A stretch of DNA of 64,000 nt from Dreissena polymorpha. Lineage: Eukaryota; Mollusca; Bivalvia; Myida; Dreissenidae. The stretch lies in NCBI RefSeq assembly GCF_020536995.1, contig NC_068362.1, positions 98,251,085-98,315,084 of the forward strand, read 5' to 3'. The notes beneath the pieces were generated by a model. The model saw only the letters and a list, made by a program, of their open reading frames with translations, made no database searches and had not been told where the DNA came from. Positions 56,701-64,000 of the stretch are shown here, piece after piece (position 1 is the first letter of the stretch; every line of letters begins with the position of its first letter). The translations under genes were made by a program, and so were the position numbers.

Positions 56701-59178
56701 ACAAGAAATGTACTCAGCAGGACTTGCCCTTGCTCAATTTGTTTTTAGAAAAATTTGAATGGCTTTTGCAAATGTTTAGAAAGCCAAACATGATTTTCTT
56801 AGCAATACTAATCCATTTGTAGCCATTGGTTAATTTGGAAAATGGCAAAGTTAGCCCTGCTCCGAAGGCTTGTTTTTAACTCTTGGCAATTGGGACGTCA
56901 TTTTTAGGAGTTATAGTGTAACTTGTGGCATTTTCAGAATGGTATTTCCTACCGGAAACATCACACTACTTCGTAAGGGTAAGTTTGAGAGATGAGAAAT
57001 ACAAGTTTTGAACTAATTTTTATAAGAAAAGTGCATTCTAATATTGTGTACAGAAGGAACAAATGGTTGGTACCTGATCCTCATGGCAAAGGTGTTGATG
57101 TTCTTGTCGAGCTGGTCCAGCAAGCTGATGCTCTGGATGATCATGTTGTCCACGCGGTTCACGTTGAACTTTACCTTGGCACGTGAGTAGCTGTGGCCGA
57201 GACCCAGCTGGGCCTTGCTGGCTGTCACCTCTGTCAGGCCCTTCACCAGGTGGTGAAAGTGCAGGCGGATACCTAGCCATGACAGGGTAACTAATAGAGT
57301 CGTGTTCTGAGAAAACAGGGCATAAAGCATGTGCGTTGTCGTCCCAGATTAGACTGTGCAGTCTGCCTAAATTGGATTTTTGCTAAGAAGAGACTTCATT
57401 TAAACAAAAAATGTCATAAAAGCGGAAAGTGTTGTCCCTGATTAGCCTGTGCGGATTGCACAGGCTAATCTGGGACAACACTTTACGCACACGCATTATG
57501 CCCAATTTTCTCAGAAAAATTCTTAAATGTGTAAGGCAACAAGGTGTCCATAACCATATACCACTCAGAAAAAGCACTTAAAACATGTTTGTTGTCTCTT
57601 AGAAAAATCAAATTAAATTTCAGACCTTTCTTACTAGATGTAAGTTTTTAAACTCTCATATCCAACCCAAAGGTAAGATGAGCAGCAAACAGCATGAAAC
57701 AGACTGTGTGTTAAATGGTATGTTTTTCTGGTTTTATGCTGATTGCATATACAGCGAATTTTTCCCAATTTGGAAAATATGGGCTGTCAGTTGTAGTGGC
57801 AGCCATTGTGTGAATACGTTTTTTGTCACTGTGACCTTGACCTTTGACCTAGTGACCTGAAAATCAATAGGGGTCATCTGCCAGTCATGATCAATGTACC
57901 TATGAAGTTTCATGATCCTAGGCGTAAGCATTCTTGAGTTATCATCCGGAAACCATTTTACTATTTTGAGTCACTGTGACCTTGACCTTTGACCTAGCGA
58001 CCTGAAAATCAATAGGGGTCATCTGCCAGTCATGATTAATGTACTTATGAAGTTTCATGATCCTAGTCCTAAGCGTTCTTGAGTTATCATCCGGAAACCA
58101 TTTTACTATTTTGAGTCACTGTGACCTTGACCTTTGACCTAGCGACCTGAAAATCAATAGGGGTCATCTGCCAGTCATGATTAATGTACTTATGAAGTTT
58201 CATGATCCTAGTCCTAAGCGTTCTTGAGTTATCATCCGGAAACCATCTGGTGGACGGACCGACCGACATGTGCAAAACAATATACCCCCTTTTCTTCGAA
58301 GGGGGACATAAAAATACCAGTACTAAACTAATTGGGAAAAATACGCACGAAAAACCTTAACATGGGAAAATTCCTGTCATGAAATCTTCAGATTTGGAAT
58401 TAAAGGTCTTTTAAATTGCATGGTATAAATATTCATTTGAAGGCATTTGGGCTTGAAATTTTCTGTTTCAGTGCTTATTTTGAAGCGTACAGACAATATG
58501 CAGATAATACACATTTGGAACAAAATTGACACAATTTTCCTTTCTTTTAGGGCATTTTTTACACAACAATTGGGAATTCTGTAGTTTTACCTCAATTGGG
58601 AAAGTACCTTTTCCATAAAGAATGGAAAAAAAATCAATGATATTGCCATTTTCACTTTGCTTCTGAGCAGGTTTCTTGTAAAACAAACTTAACAAGACTA
58701 TTGCCAAGCATTACATGTATATGTCCCCTACCGGCTCCACCATTGTCATATTATTTTTTTTGTTGTTGCCAAAAAAGCAACCAGAATTTTTGACGTAGGA
58801 ACAAAATGAAATGACATTAATAATGTCCATATTGCCATCTATCCATGTTTCAAGTTTCATGAAAAAATATGAAGAATTTTTAAGTTATCGCAGGATCCAG
58901 AAAAATGTAACGGACAGACTGACTGACTGAAACACAGAGCGCAAACCATAAGTCCCATCCGATGAAACCGGTAGGGGACAACAATCAATATAGGCTGCTA
59001 AAAGCTATACCTCTGACCACCTCGGGCACAACTCCCGTATGCTGACAGGACACACTCAACTCCTCACTGATAGCAGATCCAATCTTGGGATCACTGACAC
59101 CCAGTACCACCTTCTGCTTCTTGCTGGACTGTGGAACATTGGTCTCAATGAAGAGTCGCAGGTCCTCATGGATAATAC
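47600..59178 (-). CDS. NOP56: NOP56, box C/D snoRNP core protein (first exon missing)
   Basis: Nine exons are joined in phase: 59178-59011, 57272-57074, 56173-55986, 55623-55472, 54459-54359, 53750-53602, 51731-51610, 49961-49769 and 47733-47600. They encode about 468 residues, equal to human NOP56 from residue 70 to the C-terminus. NOP56 pairs with NOP58, fibrillarin and 15.5K in nucleolar box C/D particles that guide rRNA 2'-O-methylation. Diagnostic blocks are [62 protein letters not shown] and the Nop-domain [20 protein letters not shown]. The tail is Lys-rich ([12 protein letters not shown]), as in the family's KKE/D region. The exon for residues 1-69 (NOP5NT domain) is not in the window, as nothing matches between 59179 and 64000. 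It probably lies beyond the right edge. Introns are crowded with repeats. Confidence 0.97.
47786..47925. mobile_element. Fragment of the GTCGTCCCAGATTAGCCTG MITE
   Basis: Two TCGTCCCAGATTAGCCTG words (47788 and 47893) with a GCACAGGCCAATCAGG partner between them. The ends are lost. It lies in the last NOP56 intron. Confidence 0.7.
48149..49158 (+). mobile_element. Hairpin-ended repeat with six ~145-bp units, NOP56 intron
   Basis: It starts AACAAGGGCTGTTTGTAAAA, then CCCCCCATATGGG. Six units carry GTGACCTTGACCTTTGACCT and CATTTTACTATTTCGGGTCA. The end has a GACGGACCGACCGACC tract and a CCCCTCTTCTTCGAAGGGGG hairpin before GCATAA. It is the same family as 22811-24058 in opposite orientation. 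Units are very alike, which implies recent homogenisation. Confidence 0.82.
49188..49412 (+). repeat. Related hairpin-ended repeat fragment
   Basis: One unit with TGACCTTGACCTTTGACCTA and TATGAAGTTTCAAAGTTGTA, then GGCGGACGACAC, and a terminal hairpin in which CTCGG pairs with CCGAG and TTTTC with GAAAA, followed by CTAAAA. The 5' end is missing. Confidence 0.55.
49769..49961 (-). CDS. NOP56: NOP56 exon: first Lys-rich tail module
   Basis: Encodes [20 protein letters not shown], then [19 protein letters not shown] and [17 protein letters not shown]. Acceptor GGTCAG, donor GGAG/GTATGA. Low complexity and likely nucleolar targeting. Confidence 0.93.
50148..50320 (+). mobile_element. Hairpin-ended repeat, 5' fragment
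   Basis: AACAAGAC followed by the hairpin TGTGTTTGTGGAACACA, then a unit with AAGGCCCATAACACAGCC. No 3' hairpin before the next element begins. Confidence 0.55.
50322..50617 (+). mobile_element. Hairpin-ended repeat, single unit
   Basis: GATGTGTTTGTCAGAAACAC hairpin, AATGCCCCATATTGCGCCGC, one unit with CATGAGATACACATGCATGC, then a GACAGACGGACGGACGG tract, the hairpin CCCTCCTTCGGGGG and TATAAAAAAA. Confidence 0.7.
50726..50854. mobile_element. Palindromic MITE, GCAAACAGTTTAGATCCAGA family
   Basis: An imperfect inverted repeat in which GCAAACAGTTTAGATCCAGA pairs with GATCCAAACTGTTTGC across an ACGTGGC-like loop. A close copy lies at 54110-54245. It shares its hairpin style with the piggyBac-like MITE at 40136. 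Confidence 0.7.
50855..51502 (+). mobile_element. Hairpin-ended repeat, AACAAGAGCTGTC family
   Basis: AACAAGA, then the hairpin GCTGTCAGAGGACAGC and GCGCTCGACTAATCGAGTG. Next are an A/G-rich tract and units with GGGTCAAGGTCATTC, and a terminal hairpin AGCTCCACTATATATAT / AGTAGAGCT before AAAAA. The middle is an inverted relative of 2404-3570. Confidence 0.7.
51610..51731 (-). CDS. NOP56: NOP56 exon: [16 protein letters not shown] block
   Basis: Encodes [19 protein letters not shown] and [18 protein letters not shown], ending with GAG before GTAGGG. Its acceptor and first coding bases are the first unit of the 46-bp minisatellite that follows. Confidence 0.96.
51721..52075. repeat. 46-bp minisatellite built on a NOP56 3' splice site
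   Basis: Eight units of period 46 share TGTCTGAAACATCGAGCACA and AAAAACTCCAC. The first unit contains the real acceptor (minus strand TTTCAG at 51732) and the first coding bases of the exon. The other seven copies carry the same acceptor-like sequence inside the intron. Confidence 0.93.
52383..53293. mobile_element. Non-autonomous hAT-like transposon, 0.9 kb, NOP56 intron
   Basis: The ends are CAGGGGTGGCGAAATC and the complement of CAGGGATGGCGAAATC (15 of 16 matching). CACAG flanks both sides as a 5-bp duplication. Subterminal words about TTGTCCGTGGACAA are shared by both ends in inverted order. No transposase. Confidence 0.8.
53602..53750 (-). CDS. NOP56: NOP56 exon: Nop-domain signature
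   Basis: Encodes [20 protein letters not shown] then [20 protein letters not shown] and IASRIDCFS, the RNA/15.5K-contacting heart of the Nop domain. Acceptor GTTTTCAG, donor TCAG/GTAATG. Confidence 0.97.
54110..54245. mobile_element. Palindromic MITE, second copy
   Basis: GCAAACAGTTTGGATCCAGA pairs with GGATCCAAACTGTTTGC. It lies in the NOP56 intron between the 54359 and 53750 exon borders and is a close match to 50726-50854. Confidence 0.72.
54359..54459 (-). CDS. NOP56: NOP56 exon: [12 protein letters not shown] block
   Basis: Encodes [20 protein letters not shown] and [11 protein letters not shown]. Acceptor TTGTAG, donor TTCAG/GTAGCT. Confidence 0.96.
54775..54968 (+). mobile_element. 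Hairpin-ended repeat, AACAAGGCTATTGTC family
   Basis: AACAAGGC, hairpin TATTGTCAAGCAATA, GTCCCC, a unit with TTAAGTTATCGCAGGATCCA, a GACAGACAGACAGACTGACAG tract, and a terminal CCCCTCCGGTGAAACCAG / GGGGAC hairpin then AATAA. It is a short full-length copy. Confidence 0.75.
55472..55623 (-). CDS. NOP56: NOP56 exon: Nop domain start
   Basis: Encodes [20 protein letters not shown] to [11 protein letters not shown]. Acceptor TGTCAG, donor CTG/GTATGT, ending in phase 0. Confidence 0.96.
55986..56173 (-). CDS. NOP56: NOP56 exon: [11 protein letters not shown] block
   Basis: Encodes [20 protein letters not shown] to ILDASRSSM. The acceptor CCCAG abuts the minisatellite at 56176. The donor ATGG/GTTTGT is weaker than the others. 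Confidence 0.96.
56176..56602. repeat. ~29-bp minisatellite abutting a NOP56 3' splice site
   Basis: About fifteen diverged units of the type GGGAACAGATTGGGAAATGT CACACATT, with a longer-range pattern of about 170 bp (TATTAGGAAATG variants recur). The array begins at the acceptor of the 56173-55986 exon. On the transcript strand it is pyrimidine-rich with repeated TTCCCA(G/A). Its long plus-strand frames are artefacts. Confidence 0.92.
57074..57272 (-). CDS. NOP56: NOP56 exon: NOSIC-domain start
   Basis: Encodes [19 protein letters not shown] and the strongly conserved [19 protein letters not shown], ending in FAMRI plus two bases of an Arg codon. Acceptor CCTAG, donor ATCAG/GTACC. Confidence 0.96.
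57294..57519. mobile_element. MITE of the GTCGTCCCAGATTAGCCTG family, NOP56 intron
   Basis: Left end GAGTCGTGTTCTGAGAAAAC, right end TTTTCTCAGAA with decayed terminus, core word CACAGGCTAATCTGGGACAA. One internal arm is shortened. Confidence 0.8.
57775..58313 (+). mobile_element. Hairpin-ended repeat with three ~145-bp units, NOP56 intron
   Basis: Same family and orientation as 48149-49158, but with a truncated 5' end. The second and third units are virtually identical over about 140 bases. It ends in GACGGACCGACCGAC and the hairpin CCCCCTTTTCTTCGAAGGGGG, then ACATAAAAA. Confidence 0.8.
58691..58983 (+). mobile_element. Hairpin-ended repeat, second AACAAGACTATTG copy
   Basis: AACAAGACTATTGCCAAGCA, GTCCCCTACCGG, a unit with TTAAGTTATCGCAGGATCCA, a GACTGACTGACTGA tract, and the CATCCGATGAAACCGGTAGG end. 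It matches 54775-54968 with a ~100-bp insertion-like difference near 58750. It ends just beside a NOP56 exon. Confidence 0.72.
59011..59178 (-). CDS. NOP56: NOP56 exon: residues ~70-126
   Basis: Acceptor TTTGTGTAG, donor AGAG/GTATAG. It encodes [20 protein letters not shown] to VPEVVRG. The first two bases complete a codon begun in the missing upstream exon (xGT, expected Gly). Confidence 0.95.
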
Positions 59179-59279
59179 CTACACAAAACACAATCTTACA
59201 AAATTAATTGATTGCAACTTACAGGCAAAAAAACATTACATTTGTATATCATTTCGAGACAACAAAAATGTGTATTGAT

Positions 59280-60234
59280 TTGGACACTGGATAGCAAGAT
59301 TTGGAGGTGGTACTGATCAGGAACAGGTTTTTTTTTCCACTTTTTGGGAAGATAGCCCATGGCTTTGGAATTGGGAATTTTATCGGCATTTTCATGAAAT
59401 TGGGAAAATAAATTAATTAGCTTTTTTTTTCCACACGAAAAGTCCACTGATTAGGGAAAAACTAAATTTGATATAACCCTTTATAATCATTCAAATTAAA
59501 AGAACAAAATCATATAATACTTTGTTAGATGTAATTGAATTAAAAACGAGATAAAATATACATAAGACATCTTTCTAAAAAAAAAAAAAAAAAAAAAAAA
59601 AATTTTTTTTTTTTTTTTGGAAATTGGGAAATTTTTGCCACATTTTGGGAAAAAAGTATACTTTTTGGGATTGGGAACATAGCCGAATTTCGGCTATAAA
59701 ATCGGGCCAAAAAAAAACCTGAGGAAACTTATCAGGAAACTTTTTTATCAACAAATATTGACACAACAGGTCTTTTCCTGGCCATTTTGGGAAAAAATCA
59801 TATAAATTATAGTTTTTAGAATATTTACAAAATAAAATTGAGATACATAGTCTAATAATCATAAGTCATAAAAGTGATAAGACACTTCTTTCTAAAAAAA
59901 AAAAAAAAATTGTTATAATTTCGGTTTGGGATCGGGCCTGTTTGCTTTGAGATTGGGGCCGTTTTACAGCCTTTTTTACATAGCAAACAAAACCTGCAGT
60001 TTATTAATAAAGGATTTATGTTAATGTTAAGAACTGTTTACTTCTGTTCAAATTCATACTTATTGCATTATTCTAAAATCTTATACTACATTCTATAAAA
60101 TCAGTGGCGTGATTTAAGAACCACACTTTTCTGGGGAAAGAAATTGCCAACCCCCTTACTGAATTATTTAACTCTCCATATGCATGTAGATCCAGCCAAG
60201 TTCATTATTTTTTGCAAAATAAATTTGTTGGAAA
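59280..60234. other. Low-complexity TTGGGAA-rich region with A/T homopolymers
   Basis: A run of A directly followed by a run of T (59577-59619) forms a long homopolymer palindrome. The flanks repeat TTGGGAA and GGGAAAATTT words, related to 22400-22700. No NOP56 exon is visible. Confidence 0.55.
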
Positions 60235-61443
60235 TTTACCGTAAAAACTTGTGTATAAGGCGCACTTTTTTTACCCCAAAAGTTCATTTTAAAAACTTGA
60301 TGCGCGTTATGCACAACTACAGCCATGCCAAGACATTTTTTCACTGTCAGTTACCCAGTTGCAGTAATTCGCATCATTTTGTTCCCCGGTGTTTTAACTG
60401 TAACTATATTAATAATAGTGTTATATTTACGATCTGAATAAACATTATAAAGTTAAAATTAATATTTTCTATTTTTTTCAGGTACGTTACAGAGCATTGA
60501 AATCAAATAAATCAAATAAATTTGAAGAAGAGAATGAAAAACAAGGAAGCCATTTTTATTGTTATTGTTTTCCCACAATATTATACCCTACTGTACTAGG
60601 GTTACAAAATTTATTTGGGGGCACTTGTCGATTAACAATAATATGTCGGCAAGGTCTTTCCCGATATATTTATGATTATTTTTCTTGCTTTTCAAATGTG
60701 TTAATAAAATTGATGTTGTGTTTGTTTACACGTTTTCATACGTCTTGTCAAGATTGAGGATGTGATTATCTAGCAATTTGCGTCACCTGTCAACTTTTGT
60801 GTAGCTGGGCTATTATCAAAACATGCGAACCAGCAAACGGCTTCACACCTATATTGTTTGTTTATCCCCGGTAATGTCGTAATAGTGTTGATAAGTTTGA
60901 GTCGTTAAAGTCTCCTGTCAATTATAGACACTCGAAAAGAACGCATGATATCGGCAATGTAAATAAAACGCGCGGTTGTGAATTAGTCATGCATGAATAA
61001 GCACGTGACAATACCAAAAAATAATGTCAGTTTCTTAGTTATAACTAATCCATCCGTTATGTGTACTCCTCCACGTTTAAATCGTGGACAGTTACTTCGG
61101 AGACATATGATGAAAACCTTGATGGTAGCCTCGTAGAAAGTGTGCATTTCATTCATAATTCATTTAAATCCAAACATTTATTTTTACGCATAATATGATT
61201 AAAAAAAACCACACAAACTAGTTGTATCGTTATCGTCTTTAAAATAATTAATAATTGAAGCAATAAAAGAACACATAAGATCGGCAATGTAAATACATGT
61301 ATAACGATTTTCAGTTAGCCTGCAGTACAAAATTTTTCCCCCGATTTTTTTGCTTCAAAAACTTTTTTTCTCGATTGTTTAGCTTAAAAAAGTAGATGCG
61401 CGTTATACATAAATGCATGTTATACACAACGTTTTACGGTAAA
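60235..61443. mobile_element. TIR DNA transposon, 1.2 kb, non-autonomous
   Basis: The left end TTTACCGTAAAAACTTGTGT and the complement of TTTACCGTAAAACGTTGTGT match at nearly every position, and the match continues as ATAA. Both subterminal zones also carry GATGCGCGTTAT. The interior has one 86-codon frame without recognisable domains. The superfamily is not assigned. Confidence 0.7.
60330..61297. repeat. Direct duplicate A (matches 63033-64000)
   Basis: 968 bases are repeated 2703 bases downstream with essentially one visible difference, in an A-run near 61207. It lies inside the TIR element and starts 95 bases after its left end. Confidence 0.95.
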
Positions 61444-61493
61444 AGGAGGAAATTAGCTGAAGAAGGAGAAATCCCACCCGTGATAATTATGTA

Positions 61494-62350
61494 AACAAGA
61501 GGGCCAAGATGGCCCTAGTTCGCTCACCTGAGAGGAGTCAGTTCATTCAATCTTTACCAAACATCAAACTTGACCTAGATATTGTCCAGACAAACATCCT
61601 GGTCAAGTTTCATCATTATTGAACCAAAACTCTGGCATATGGAGTGATTTTGTTTTTGTAAGATTTGACCTGGTGGCCTTTGTTTTGAGTTGACCCCCCC
61701 CCCCCCCTTACCAAACATCAAACTTTGCTTACAAAAATAAATATTATGACCAAGATTCATAAAATCTGAAACAAAATTGTGACCTCTAGAGTGTTTACAA
61801 GGATTTTGTATAATATAATGAAAATTTGGACAATCTAAGGGCAATAATTATGGCATTAATTATGTGATATATATATAACAAATCTTTTCACCAAGTTTCA
61901 TGATGATTGGGCAAAAAATTTGACTTCTAGTGTTCACAAGCTTTTATATAAATATAAGAAAACTGCCCCCCTCCCCCCCCCCCGGCTGGCCATGTTCAAC
62001 TCTCATATCAAAGAAACAAATTTTCTGACCAAATTTCATGAAAATTGGGCCAAAATGTGACTTCTAGAGTGTTCACATGTTTTCACTATATACATATAGA
62101 GAAGAATGCCCCGCCCACTGGCAGCCATGTTTTTTCACCGATCTGGACCATTTTCGAACTCGTCCGAGATATCAATAAAACCAAAGTTTTAACCAACTTT
62201 CATGATGATTGGGCAAAAATTGTGACATCTAGAGTGTTAACAATGTTTCTCTATAGCCAAATAAGGAAAACTGCCCCCCCCCCCCCCCCCCGCAGCCACG
62301 TTATTCAACTGACCGAAACCATTTTCGAACTCTACTCTCAAATCAAGGAA
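61494..62350 (+). mobile_element. Hairpin-ended repeat, AACAAGAGGGCCAAGATGGCC family
   Basis: AACAAGA, hairpin GGGCCAAGATGGCCC, then TAGTTCGCTCACCTGAG. About five ~150-bp units follow with TTTCATGATGATTGGGCAAA, TGTGACTTCTAGAGTGTT and poly-C tracts (61697, 61975, 62274). The 3' end is not clear. The long plus-strand frame at 62045-62494 is this repeat, not a gene. Confidence 0.75.
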
Positions 62351-63032
62351 ACATTGGTTAGGTCGCAGTACACCAATATTTTGCACGTCGGGTTATGTGC
62401 TCCAGCCTATAAAGTCGATAACAATGTGGTATTCGATACAGAATACACTGTTTCAAATTTAAACAGAAATATGTCAGCGAGAAAAGTGTGTTGAAACATC
62501 GTCGTGATTTTATAGGGTACATGCAAAGGATAACATCCGTAGGTTGCCATTCAGGTTAATTTAACATGTTTATGAAGTTTATTCTTTATTTTCCTCAATT
62601 TGTCTCGAACGATGTTTGTTTAGTGAAGCGCACGAATTTGCTGCGCTGAACTGCACCCATGTTTTTGAAGGGGTGCATATGGACTGCCAGAACCGCCATA
62701 GCGAAAATTATCAAAGGCTCTGGGAGTCCGTTTATATGGACTACCATTCCCCATGGAAAAAAAGTCATACATGCCATACGTCCCGGATCGTCCGGGACAG
62801 TCCCGAAAATGCATACCCTGTCCCGCAGTCCCGGAATTTTGTCAAATGTCCCGGATTTCAGTAAAACCTGTATGTTCCTTATATAAGCATGCAAATCTGT
62901 ACTTGCCACTGATATTGCGTCATCTCCAAAGCAATGCCTGTCCGATTAGGCAAAAACGCTACGTGTCAAAATCGATCAATTAACGGGGGGTCCTATTATC
63001 TTGTCGATTGTCTCGTAATCACAGTCAAACAA
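62351..63032. other. Intergenic DNA with small GTCCCGGA repeats
   Basis: From 62780 to 62860 TCCCGGA / CCGGGACA words repeat in both orientations. Open frames on both strands across 62595-62909 carry no family signature. Confidence 0.4.
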
Positions 63033-64000
63033 AAGACATTTTTTCACTGTCAGTTACCCAGTTGCAGTAATTCGCATCATTTTGTTCCCCGGTGTTTTAA
63101 CTGTAACTATATTAATAATAGTGTTATATTTACGATCTGAATAAACATTATAAAGTTAAAATTAATATTTTCTATTTTTTTCAGGTACGTTACAGAGCAT
63201 TGAAATCAAATAAATCAAATAAATTTGAAGAAGAGAATGAAAAACAAGGAAGCCATTTTTATTGTTATTGTTTTCCCACAATATTATACCCTACTGTACT
63301 AGGGTTACAAAATTTATTTGGGGGCACTTGTCGATTAACAATAATATGTCGGCAAGGTCTTTCCCGATATATTTATGATTATTTTTCTTGCTTTTCAAAT
63401 GTGTTAATAAAATTGATGTTGTGTTTGTTTACACGTTTTCATACGTCTTGTCAAGATTGAGGATGTGATTATCTAGCAATTTGCGTCACCTGTCAACTTT
63501 TGTGTAGCTGGGCTATTATCAAAACATGCGAACCAGCAAACGGCTTCACACCTATATTGTTTGTTTATCCCCGGTAATGTCGTAATAGTGTTGATAAGTT
63601 TGAGTCGTTAAAGTCTCCTGTCAATTATAGACACTCGAAAAGAACGCATGATATCGGCAATGTAAATAAAACGCGCGGTTGTGAATTAGTCATGCATGAA
63701 TAAGCACGTGACAATACCAAAAAATAATGTCAGTTTCTTAGTTATAACTAATCCATCCGTTATGTGTACTCCTCCACGTTTAAATCGTGGACAGTTACTT
63801 CGGAGACATATGATGAAAACCTTGATGGTAGCCTCGTAGAAAGTGTGCATTTCATTCATAATTCATTTAAATCCAAACATTTATTTTTACGCATAATATG
63901 ATTAAAAAAAAACACACAAACTAGTTGTATCGTTATCGTCTTTAAAATAATTAATAATTGAAGCAATAAAAGAACACATAAGATCGGCAATGTAAATACA
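63033..64000. repeat. Direct duplicate B, runs off the window
   Basis: Second copy of 60330-61297. Its left boundary is abrupt and lacks the first 95 bases of the TIR element. Its right boundary is outside the window. Confidence 0.95.

Noticed and set aside
47734-59010. Intronic box C/D snoRNAs expected in NOP56 introns
   Set aside because: I looked on the coding strand for paired C (RTGATGA) and D (CTGA) boxes at snoRNA spacing. Only partial words inside dispersed repeats were seen.
60497-60757. 86-codon frame present in both duplicate copies
   Set aside because: Identity follows from the DNA duplication, not from protein constraint. No domain is recognisable.
62045-62494. 149-codon plus-strand frame
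   Set aside because: It covers tandem units and poly-C tracts of the AACAAGAGGGCC repeat family.
60330-64000. The two 968-bp repeats as LTRs of a retroelement
   Set aside because: No primer-binding site, polypurine tract or gag-pol sequence lies between them. The left copy sits inside a TIR element, and the interval holds an unrelated repeat.

Overview
This window is animal nuclear DNA: AT-rich, with split genes, GT-AG introns and many transposable elements. It is most likely a bivalve mollusc. Tandem units built on AGGTCA-type words, hairpin-ended repeats with internal ~145-180 bp units, and several TIR mini-transposons containing the word GTCGTCCCAGATTAGCCTG recall bivalve genomes, especially dreissenid mussels. 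The species is inferred from repeat style, not proven.

Four host genes can be supported. (1) Minus strand, 4968-7205: a two-exon gene for a 413-residue secreted, helix-rich, cysteine-containing protein that I do not recognise, with a TATA box at 7306-7313 and a poly(A) signal at 4952-4957. (2) Plus strand, 33086-34462: a two-exon gene for a 323-residue cytoplasmic leucine-rich-repeat protein with an acidic tail. (3) Minus strand, 39619-41734: a three-exon gene for a 227-residue secreted protein, PAN/apple-like, then an EB/EGF-like module, then a second PAN/apple-like domain. (4) Minus strand, 47600-59178: nine exons of NOP56, the box C/D snoRNP core protein. Its first coding exon lies beyond the right edge or is missing. 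All exon joins keep reading phase.

The rest is mostly mobile and tandem DNA. From left to right: short tandem duplications (0-2.3 kb); a long repeat (2.4-3.5 kb); gene 1; a dead LINE on the minus strand (8.3-10.1 kb); a palindrome-ended MITE (11.15 kb) and a triplicated segment (11.5-12.9 kb); hairpin-ended repeats and a tRNA-derived SINE pair (14.8-24 kb); a TIR transposon (24.4-25.6 kb) and a LINE endonuclease fragment; a ~320-bp tandem array (27.9-29.1 kb); the LRR gene; a hAT transposon with a transposase remnant (35.4-36.9 kb); the PAN gene set among four MITEs; a LINE tail (45.8-46.5 kb); NOP56, whose introns are packed with repeats and two minisatellites that each touch a 3' splice site; and at the right edge a TIR element with a second, almost identical copy that runs off the window.

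The most interesting pattern is a set of about fourteen repeats that differ in sequence but share one plan: an AACAAG start, an immediate hairpin, internal tandem units, a short-motif tract, and a C/G hairpin followed by CATAAA at the other end. This resembles the bivalve pearl / Helentron-associated (HINE) plan. Several of these families carry runs of nuclear-receptor half-sites.
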